From Planctomycetaceae bacterium (GTDB taxonomy: Bacteria; Planctomycetota; Planctomycetia; Planctomycetales; Planctomycetaceae): a DNA stretch of 5,392 nucleotides. The position numbers and the translations under genes were made by a program. The notes beneath the pieces are model-generated. The model had not been told where the DNA came from, ran no database searches, and saw only the letters and a program-made list of their open reading frames with translations. Shown here in pieces: positions 1-5,392 of the stretch (positions are counted from its first letter, which is position 1; each line of letters opens with the position of its first letter). Location of the stretch: positions 1 through 5,392 of the forward strand of contig JALQWE010000293.1 in the NCBI GenBank assembly GCA_023258825.1, read 5' to 3'.

Positions 1-581
1 ACATGGTCCATGAATAACGCATGCAGACCATGAGTTGCTGTGGAATAAGGGGGAAACACGTCTTCCGGCATGTGGCGAATCGAAGTCGGTTGCCGCTGCA
101 AACTCGCAGCCGGATCCAGCAGCACTGTCACCAGTCGAATCGTGTTCGATTTCCCGCGGACACCCGCTTCCCACACCGGTTCAGGCTGAGCCCGCTGCCC
201 CAGATCCAGAGTCGCCGACTCCGTCTGCAGCTGAATCTGCCACGAATTCAGATTGCCCGAAATGTACGGGTAAAACTGTACCCAGCGGCGCGACGACGGT
301 CCCAGAAACACAGAGACCTCGTGCCGCGCGCCCTCGCTTCGAATCAGCCCCGAGACCTTCTGAATCGAAAGCGTCCCCTCAATCGCCTCGTCACTCAGAT
401 TGTCCAGTAACAGCGAGAACGGCTGAAACTCTCCGTCCACAACCCGACCGTCGAATCCCCAGTACACATCCACGATCCGCACAGAGGCCGCATTTTGCGC
501 CCATGCCGGTGAAAAACCGTACATAAACTGGATCAATACAGCAGCAATCACTGCCAGGGCACGCATCCCGGGACCGCCCAT
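1..581 (-). CDS. Secreted or membrane-anchored protein, N-terminal part (runs off left edge)
   Basis: Translation from the ATG at 581 stays open for 193 codons to the window edge. Residues 1-28 form a convincing signal peptide: an Arg at position 7, a hydrophobic stretch ALAVIAAVLIQFMYGF, and a cleavage site after SPAWA before QNAAS. The mature part opens with VRIVDVYWGFDGRVVDGEFQPFS, then short alternating strands (LLLDNLSDEAIEGTLSIQ, HEVSVFLGPSSRRWVQFYPY, SWQIQLQTESATLDL), which read like a beta-sandwich domain to about residue 130. At 168-192 the sequence IRHMPED followed by a hydrophobic strand ending in FMD resembles the first residues of the protein encoded at 5392-3685, so this may be a paralog with a GATase-like region to follow. 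It starts 104 bases after the permease stop in the same direction, and probably belongs to the same operon. An in-frame GTG at 590 and an internal ATG at 566 are alternatives; 581 is favoured by GAGGGG eight bases upstream. Confidence 0.82.
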   Translation of the reverse strand, partial: MGGPGMRALAVIAAVLIQFMYGFSPAWAQNAASVRIVDVYWGFDGRVVDGEFQPFSLLLDNLSDEAIEGTLSIQKVSGLIRSEGARHEVSVFLGPSSRRWVQFYPYISGNLNSWQIQLQTESATLDLGQRAQPEPVWEAGVRGKSNTIRLVTVLLDPAASLQRQPTSIRHMPEDVFPPYSTATHGLHALFMDH

Positions 582-589
582 TCGCTCCA

Positions 590-595
590 CCCCTC
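590..595 (-). promoter_or_regulatory. Ribosome binding site of the left-edge secreted protein gene
   Basis: On the minus strand this reads GAGGGG with eight bases before the ATG at 581. A second purine-rich GGAG lies only three bases from that ATG and is too close to be the main site. The match supports translation from 581 rather than from the internal ATG at 566. Confidence 0.55.
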
Positions 596-629
596 ACTTC
601 TCGTTCGTCCTGCCGCAAACATGGTCTGC

Positions 630-641
630 CGCCTGCTGCCC
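630..641 (-). repeat. Copy 2 of a 12-base repeat shared by the two intergenic gaps
   Basis: An exact copy of GGGCAGCAGGCG, 48 bases before the ATG of the left-edge gene and within the 104-base gap after the permease. The different distance from the start codon compared with copy 1 argues against a fixed-position translational element. It could be a protein or RNA binding site, or coincidence in a CAG-rich genome. Confidence 0.35.
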
Positions 642-685
642 TGGTCTATCCCGCTGACGTCACAATCTGCTCACCCGAAACGGTA

Positions 686-2608
686 CTACCCCGCCTGAAG
701 GCCCCCGATCGTTTCGAGCGGCGAGGACAGTTCTGCATCATTTCGCCCCAGCATCTTCGGACTGCGGCGCAATGCCAGTCGCTGCAGTCCCCAGCACAGC
801 CCAAAGTGCCAGCCAATCACCCAGAACGTGGCGATGAATTCAAGCAGCGGATTTTCCACGGCCTCACGCAGGTACAGCACGTCTCCCGAACGAAATGCTC
901 CGGAGGTGATCGACGTCAGGAATTCGTCATTCGCCTGCAGGACTCCATCGATCCGCATCATCCGCATCAGGGTTCGTCCACCCAGACCGACGTAGCTGGA
1001 ATCCTCCTGCCAGTCGTAACCGTAGTTGTAATAGCTACCAGGTCTGACACCGCCTTCCATAAACGGATACCGCTGAAAATCCAGAACGGTCCACGACAGA
1101 AAGATCCAGGATCCAAGGACAATCAGCGCGGTCATGACCGAACGCGCCTGCGTCAGGCTGCGAGCCCCGCAGTTGATGGCCACCCAGGCAATGGTATGCA
1201 TCAGTATCCACGTCGACACAACACTGAACCCGCCATACACACACAGCAGCAGCAACTGCAGCAGCATCCCCGCCTGCAATGACAATGAAAAATTGAGGTA
1301 CATCAGCATCAGTGTCAGATGCACACTCATGATCGGGGCGGCCAGCACCAGCATCAGTCGGTTCATCCCCATGACCTTCTGCAGCAGAATGGAGGCTCCC
1401 GTCATCGGTGTCGACAACAGGGCGTCCATCGTCTCCCGCGCCCGCTCTGAAGATAACAGCGTCGAGGCCTTCACGCTCAGAATCATCATCACGACAGCCC
1501 AGATCACCAGCATCAGCTCGGATAGCCCCCGCATCCGGAAGTCTGATCCCTGAATCGCCACCAACAGACAGAAAAACAGTACCGGTAGCTCCAGCACCAA
1601 CAGCATCCGGATCAGATATCGCGCTTTCCCGAGTGATTTCTTTTCCCGTTCCCGCCAGGCCACCGGATCACTCTCCGGATAAGACTCCCGATCCGAAATG
1701 ATCATCACTCCGCCAGCACGCTGGTTGAGTCGATTAAAGAAGGCATCCGCTCTCCGAAACACTCGCAGCAACAGCGATGACTGACTGACAAAGGCCCGTC
1801 GAAACAACAGAAACCGCGTCAATAACAGACAAAAACCCACAAAACACATCACTGGAAGTGTCGCCAGCATCACAGCGACCAGCGGATACTCCGGAGGAAC
1901 CACCGTGCGAAAAAACTCCAGCAGACTGCCACGCGCAGACGGTACAGCACTGTCCACCCAGATCCGAAAGGGAGTGGGCAGATTCGAACCCATAATCTGA
2001 GTTAAAGTGAACAATACGCCCGTCAAAACATACGATGCGATAAAGGCCCCCACGGTCGTGGAGTACCAGGCACTGCACAGCAGGCCAATCGACGCGTACA
2101 GCAGACACTCCCACAGCACAAGCCAGATCGTTGCCGTCAGCAGATTCTGGTCCACGCCTCCAAGCGAATACACAAATGCAAGGACCGGAAAGGCCAGAAT
2201 CAGGACGCTCAGCATCGGCACCAGTCGACTGCCCAGCTTCTCCAGCACAATCGTCATCGGCGAAAGGCGAGTGACAAAGAGAGTTCCGAGTGTGTTCCGC
2301 TCCTTCTCGATCGTAATCGAGCCGCAGACCATGGACGGCATCAGAATCTGAATTGCCGGGAACAGCAACCAAACCAACTGCGGAAAGGCCACCCCGCCCG
2401 CCCCCAGCAGTTTCTGTGTCAGGTTCAGCCCCTGCGAATACGGCGAGTTCAGATAGCTCGACAGGGTCTGACTGACGAAATACATGGCAACGCTGAGAAT
2501 CACCAGCGCCCCCACAATCCGTACCACGTACGTTCTGCGTCGCGCAGCCAGTTCCGTCAGCTCCCGGCGAAGCAGCGGAAGTTCAGGAATCAGTCGAAAC
2601 AGCCTCAT
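686..2608 (-). CDS. ABC-2 type transporter permease, internally duplicated (about 12 membrane helices)
   Basis: This 640-residue inner-membrane protein is the transmembrane partner of the preceding ATPase. Hydrophobic segments are visible at about 28-47, 74-95, 127-149, 156-180, 184-206, 241-268, 331-354, 362-384, 415-438, 443-477, 488-509 and 588-613, giving roughly six helices per half. The ABC-2 cytoplasmic helix motif appears twice: ITIEKERNTLGTLFVTRLSP at 98-117 and, in the second half, SSERARETMDALLSTPMTG at 386-404. A hydrophilic linker at about 270-330 contains ESDPVAWRERE. A long non-cytoplasmic loop of about 78 residues (510-587), rich in Tyr and Gly at 525-533, separates the last two helices. 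Single-half ABC-2 permeases are commonly much shorter, so this looks like two halves in one chain. The ATG overlaps the ATPase stop by four bases (ATGA), implying translational coupling; a GGGA about seven bases upstream may also help. The stop is TAG. Substrate is unknown. Confidence 0.94.
   Translation of the reverse strand: MRLFRLIPELPLLRRELTELAARRRTYVVRIVGALVILSVAMYFVSQTLSSYLNSPYSQGLNLTQKLLGAGGVAFPQLVWLLFPAIQILMPSMVCGSITIEKERNTLGTLFVTRLSPMTIVLEKLGSRLVPMLSVLILAFPVLAFVYSLGGVDQNLLTATIWLVLWECLLYASIGLLCSAWYSTTVGAFIASYVLTGVLFTLTQIMGSNLPTPFRIWVDSAVPSARGSLLEFFRTVVPPEYPLVAVMLATLPVMCFVGFCLLLTRFLLFRRAFVSQSSLLLRVFRRADAFFNRLNQRAGGVMIISDRESYPESDPVAWREREKKSLGKARYLIRMLLVLELPVLFFCLLVAIQGSDFRMRGLSELMLVIWAVVMMILSVKASTLLSSERARETMDALLSTPMTGASILLQKVMGMNRLMLVLAAPIMSVHLTLMLMYLNFSLSLQAGMLLQLLLLCVYGGFSVVSTWILMHTIAWVAINCGARSLTQARSVMTALIVLGSWIFLSWTVLDFQRYPFMEGGVRPGSYYNYGYDWQEDSSYVGLGGRTLMRMMRIDGVLQANDEFLTSITSGAFRSGDVLYLREAVENPLLEFIATFWVIGWHFGLCWGLQRLALRRSPKMLGRNDAELSSPLETIGGLQAG
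2605..2608 (-). other. ATGA stop-start overlap between ATPase and permease genes
   Basis: The minus strand reads GCATGAGG: TGA ends the ATPase gene and ATG, shifted by one base, begins the permease gene. Such four-base overlaps usually mark translational coupling between subunits made in fixed proportion, here the two core parts of one transporter. Confidence 0.9.
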
Positions 2609-3585
2609 GCCGTCTTCCCTTCCGTCAACTTCATAAAGGCCGTCTCCATGTCCATCGCTTCCGGCTGAAACATGGTGAGCCTGGCCTTTGCAGCCACCAG
2701 GGCTTCATGCAGGTCCGCAATCGAAGTGTCCTGTTCCTGCAGTCGAATCGCCCAGCGATCCACCTGCTGCTCAACCTCATGCACGCCCGCAATCTGCTGA
2801 ACCCGCGCATACAACTCCGGACTGGGATTCTCCACACGAATGTGGACCAGCCGCATCACCTGCAGTTGTCGATAAATCTCCTCCAGCGATCCCTGTGCCA
2901 CCATCCGTCCCAACTCGATAATCCCGATCCGCGTACACAACTGACTCAATTCCGAAAGAATGTGACTGCTGATCAAAATCGTCTTGCCCATCTCTCGCAA
3001 CGCTTTCAGCAATTCACGCATTTCAATCCGGGCGCGCGGATCCAGTCCGCTCGATGGCTCATCCAGCAACAGCACCTGCGGATCATGCAGCAGCACTCGC
3101 GCCAACGCCAGACGCTGCTTCATCCCCCGCGAAAGACCATCCACCGGCGAGTGGGCTTTGTGAGTCATGTCCGTGAGCGTCAGCACGTCGTCAATCGTTG
3201 ACTTCCGCTTCTCCATCGGAATCCGATAAGCCGCCGCGAAAAAATGCAGATACTCCAGCGACGTCAGGTCTTCATACACTCCAAAAAAGTCGGGAACAAA
3301 GCCCATCACATCGCGCACCTTCTGTGGCTGACGCAGCACATCCAGACCACACACACTGGCAAGCCCCTGAAACTTCGGCTGCAGTGTTGCCAAAACGCGA
3401 AAAGTCGACGATTTCCCGGCTCCGTTCGGGCCAATAAACCCAAAGACTTCGCCCTGAGGTATGTCGAGGGAAATCCCTTTCACCGCCTCGAATTTTCCGT
3501 ACGTCACCCGCAGGTTCCGCAGACTGATCGCCATCGGCTTCGAGACCACCGCGCTCGCTCCCACTCCCGGTTGAACCTGTTCCAT
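2605..3585 (-). CDS. ABC transporter ATP-binding protein, ABC-2 exporter type
   Basis: This is the cytoplasmic ATPase that would power the adjacent permease. With the start at 3585 it has 326 residues. Walker A is GPNGAGKSS at 52-60, the signature is LSRGM at 151-155, Walker B is VLLLDEP at 171-177 with catalytic Glu176, the D-loop is SGLD at 179-182 and the switch His is His209 in ISSHILSE. All core motifs are intact except that the usual Q-loop Gln is replaced by Asp99 in VPDFFGVYEDLT. Residues from about 230 to 326 form an extension beyond the nucleotide-binding domain, including a region around VHIRVENPSPELYARV that resembles the C-terminal domains of other ABC-2 ATPases. The frame extends upstream to a GTG at 3609, but a perfect AGGAGG six bases before the ATG at 3585 decides for the later start; an ABC domain beginning near residue 19 fits. 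Its TGA overlaps the permease ATG. The transported substrate cannot be read from the sequence. Confidence 0.96.
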   Translation of the reverse strand: MEQVQPGVGASAVVSKPMAISLRNLRVTYGKFEAVKGISLDIPQGEVFGFIGPNGAGKSSTFRVLATLQPKFQGLASVCGLDVLRQPQKVRDVMGFVPDFFGVYEDLTSLEYLHFFAAAYRIPMEKRKSTIDDVLTLTDMTHKAHSPVDGLSRGMKQRLALARVLLHDPQVLLLDEPSSGLDPRARIEMRELLKALREMGKTILISSHILSELSQLCTRIGIIELGRMVAQGSLEEIYRQLQVMRLVHIRVENPSPELYARVQQIAGVHEVEQQVDRWAIRLQEQDTSIADLHEALVAAKARLTMFQPEAMDMETAFMKLTEGKTA

Positions 3586-3591
3586 AACCCG

Positions 3592-3597
3592 CCTCCT
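3592..3597 (-). promoter_or_regulatory. Ribosome binding site of the ATPase gene
   Basis: On the minus strand this reads AGGAGG, a perfect Shine-Dalgarno core, followed by six bases (CGGGTT) and then the ATG at 3585. It lies inside the reading frame if the gene is started at the upstream GTG (3609), and its strength and spacing are the reason for choosing 3585. Confidence 0.85.
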
Positions 3598-3611
3598 CAC
3601 TCGATCCACGT

Positions 3612-3623
3612 CGCCTGCTGCCC
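3612..3623 (-). repeat. Copy 1 of a 12-base repeat shared by the two intergenic gaps
   Basis: The minus strand reads GGGCAGCAGGCG here, 26 bases before the ATPase ATG. The identical 12 bases occur at 630-641 in the other gap. On the plus-strand side of the repeat the match continues imperfectly after one extra C (TGATC versus TGGTC). The nine-base core also occurs in coding sequence near 4333 and 4378, where it encodes Gln-Gln-Ala, so a chance match is possible. No function is assigned. Confidence 0.35.
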
Positions 3624-3684
3624 CTGATCACCCACACACCCGAACATACGGCCCCGCGCCGTCTCCACCATCACTTCCCCAGGT

Positions 3685-5392
3685 TCACTGCTCCACCGGC
3701 GCGGTAGCCGTTGGCTGGTTTCCTCCCGGAACAACCATAGGAACAACTCCGGATGCCACCACATAACGACGCCGAAAGACGTCCACCTTTCCCGGTCGAA
3801 CTCGGCCGATCACCAGCACATACTCCTCCGGATTGCTGGAATCCGACAAAGCAAGGTCTTCCAGATAGGAAGATCCCTGCGGCGACAACTGACTGACAAT
3901 CGAAAAAATCCCCCGATTGGCAGTCACCTGAGTCGGCAAACTCTCAGCCGCATCCATTAATCCCAGTGAAGACGCCACCCACTGCTGCGATTCACTCCCG
4001 GAAAGCTGCACACCAGGAGCCTGCAACTCATAAGTCAAACGCTGAATCGATCCGGAATGCATCACAAACCCAAAGTACTGCCCCTCAGCTCCGGCCGAGA
4101 TGGCACGAAGACTGCCGGAGAGCCGCGCGATCCCTTCATTCGTGCTGACCAGAGACGTATCCTCCCAGTCAATCCCGGGAACATCCACTTCCTCAGGCTC
4201 CAGCGTTGTCGTTCGCAGAGTCAGCGGAGACCACTGCTGGACTTCCTGAACAGTACCAAATGCCTGTGGAAACGTTCCCGAGTAATAAAGTGGTTTGTCG
4301 GCTGGCCGAACCATCTGCCGCCGAAAATCCGCCTGCTGCATTCCCGTATTCGCCTGCACCACAAGCGCCCGACGATACGCCTGCTGAACCTCTTCCCGAT
4401 GATCATAAAACAACGTCTGCAGCGTCGTCTGCCTGACGGGGGTGCCATCCTCCCCTAAATCCGTAATGACCATAACCCCTTCTTTTAATTCACTACTCAT
4501 ATAAGCATGAGCCACTGCGATGGTCAAAAACGTAAAGCAGGCTGTCACCACGGGAAACACCATCCACGTGTATTTTCGCAACTGCAGCCACCCCAACACA
4601 AAATAGTCCACCGGGCCAATCATCAGCACGTACCCGATCAGGATCAATGCAATGACCTCTGTCGGCACCATCGCCACATCCGCTGGCAACAGTCCATTCT
4701 CAACCTCAGGCAATGACAAACCTGCGTCAGGATTCAGACGAAATCCCCGGTAGACACCCCGAATCGATGACGGATCCACATAGTATCGCCCATCGCGTTC
4801 CGTCCATTCCACTCGCCCCAAGCCCTCCACCCACATCGTGGGCACGGTTTCGGTAAAGATCCCGGTTTCGTCCTGCTTCGCTTCAGGATACCACATCCGG
4901 ACGACGTTCAGGTCACTCAGGAAACTCGCTGACTCTTCCGTCCGCAGAATGCTGTCCTGACGAAGCTTCCAGAGAAATCCCAGCAACTTTCCCATCATCT
5001 GCGGCTGATTCAACAGGGACGTCAAATCTTCCTGACGCGGCAGCAGCACGGCACGCCCCAACCCATAATGACTCATGACCACTCGATCAGTGGCACCATC
5101 CACAAACGCCAGCCGCCCGTCCGACTCCTGCATCAGGTCGCTCTCACTCCCCAACCCCTGTTTCATCACCGTTCGCAGGAAATTCAGGTGCCTGCCCTGC
5201 AGCGGCTCGGCCGCCAGCACACACAGACTTCCCCCGGCCCGAACCCAGATGCCAAGCCCACGCAGCTTTTCTTCCGACATCTGTGCCAAACCACCATCGC
5301 TGAGCAGCAAAACATCGAAGGCACAATACCCCAGAGGGTCCTCAGGCAAGTCACCAATATCCCATTCTGCCGCATGGTGTACTGCCATCACC
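3685..5392 (-). CDS. Membrane-anchored protein with GATase-like region, probable ABC transporter auxiliary subunit (5'-truncated)
   Basis: The frame is open to the right edge and gives about 568 residues before a TGA stop; the first visible codons are GTG-ATG but carry no leader, so the true start very likely lies outside the window. Residues about 12-60 (DLPEDPLGY, then FDVLLLSDGG, then WVRAGGSLCVLA) look like the alternating strands and helices of a class I glutamine-amidotransferase-like fold, and YGLGRAVLLP near 99-118 is typical of the end of such domains. No GATase nucleophile Cys motif is seen, so an enzyme role is unlikely. Two hydrophobic helices follow at about 242-267 and 274-297, joined by a short basic turn (QLRKY) that should be cytoplasmic. 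This puts both the N-terminal region and the long C-terminal part (about 298-568, with no further helix) outside the cytoplasm. It lies 99 bases upstream of the ATPase start in the same direction, suggesting an accessory subunit of that transporter. The function is inferred; the family was not identified with certainty. Confidence 0.8.
   Translation of the reverse strand, partial: VMAVHHAAEWDIGDLPEDPLGYCAFDVLLLSDGGLAQMSEEKLRGLGIWVRAGGSLCVLAAEPLQGRHLNFLRTVMKQGLGSESDLMQESDGRLAFVDGATDRVVMSHYGLGRAVLLPRQEDLTSLLNQPQMMGKLLGFLWKLRQDSILRTEESASFLSDLNVVRMWYPEAKQDETGIFTETVPTMWVEGLGRVEWTERDGRYYVDPSSIRGVYRGFRLNPDAGLSLPEVENGLLPADVAMVPTEVIALILIGYVLMIGPVDYFVLGWLQLRKYTWMVFPVVTACFTFLTIAVAHAYMSSELKEGVMVITDLGEDGTPVRQTTLQTLFYDHREEVQQAYRRALVVQANTGMQQADFRRQMVRPADKPLYYSGTFPQAFGTVQEVQQWSPLTLRTTTLEPEEVDVPGIDWEDTSLVSTNEGIARLSGSLRAISAGAEGQYFGFVMHSGSIQRLTYELQAPGVQLSGSESQQWVASSLGLMDAAESLPTQVTANRGIFSIVSQLSPQGSSYLEDLALSDSSNPEEYVLVIGRVRPGKVDVFRRRYVVASGVVPMVVPGGNQPTATAPVEQ

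Noticed and set aside
35..526. A 163-codon open frame on the plus strand, rich in Pro, Arg and Ser
   Set aside because: It lies opposite the left-edge minus-strand gene, whose signal peptide and ordered strands are much more protein-like. The plus-strand product is low complexity with no recognisable motif.
391..618. A 75-codon minus-strand frame starting at 618
   Set aside because: It overlaps the better-supported frame starting at 581 in a different phase, its product is Cys/Gly/Arg-rich with no motif, and the 581 frame has a signal peptide and a ribosome binding site.
655..662. Perfect 8-base palindrome TGACGTCA in the gap after the permease
   Set aside because: A single short palindrome with no second copy, spaced half-site or nearby promoter is within chance expectation.
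1243..1269. CAG/CTG-rich run resembling a microsatellite
   Set aside because: It lies in frame within a permease membrane helix and encodes a leucine-rich stretch with mixed codons, so it is ordinary coding sequence.
806..1282. Plus-strand open frame opposite the permease, and similar long frames opposite the other genes
   Set aside because: They are antisense shadows of strongly supported minus-strand genes, with no ribosome binding site or recognisable motif.
3597..3647. A 16-codon minus-strand mini-ORF ending in TGA next to the ATPase ribosome binding site, considered as a leader peptide
   Set aside because: It has no good ribosome binding site and no amino-acid run or attenuator structure; short frames like this are expected by chance.
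3648..3662. Inverted repeat ACGGC-5 bases-GCCGT just after the first gene, considered as a terminator
   Set aside because: The stem is only five base pairs and no T-run follows on the minus strand, so it is not a convincing intrinsic terminator.

Overview
The window carries one compact cluster with every supported gene on the minus strand, so it is transcribed from right to left. The order of transcription is: (1) a 5'-truncated membrane-anchored protein with a glutamine-amidotransferase-like region, two membrane helices and a large C-terminal non-cytoplasmic part (5392-3685); (2) an ABC transporter ATPase (3585-2605); (3) a 640-residue ABC-2-type permease (2608-686) whose ATG overlaps the ATPase stop in an ATGA junction; (4) the N-terminal 193 codons of a secreted or membrane-anchored protein with a clear signal peptide, running off the left edge (581-1). 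The only non-coding stretches are two gaps of about 100 bases, 3586-3684 and 582-685. No RNA gene, mobile element, CRISPR array or convincing terminator is visible.

The organism is most plausibly a planctomycete. This is an impression from protein style: an ABC-2 ATPase with a VPDFFGVYEDLT segment, a fused permease with a DPVAWRERE linker, and large signal-peptide proteins beside the pair. The moderately GC-rich, CAG/CTG-heavy codon use fits but is not diagnostic. Other Gram-negative bacteria with a similar gene set cannot be excluded.

Functionally, the ATPase and permease form a complete ABC-2 type transporter. The permease contains the characteristic ABC-2 cytoplasmic helix motif twice, so one chain appears to supply both transmembrane halves, probably with an ATPase dimer. 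The flanking proteins look like non-cytoplasmic auxiliary subunits: large, membrane-tethered, with domains facing the periplasm. The layout (ATPase, permease, membrane-anchored auxiliary protein) loosely recalls the GldA/GldF/GldG set of Bacteroidetes gliding, but this is an analogy only and the substrate is unknown.

The most interesting points are the probable pairing of two related auxiliary proteins around the transporter, the internally duplicated permease, the Asp in place of the usual Q-loop Gln in the ATPase, and a 12-base exact repeat shared by the two intergenic gaps. The locus is coherent and poorly characterised, but nothing in the sequence proves a wholly new system.
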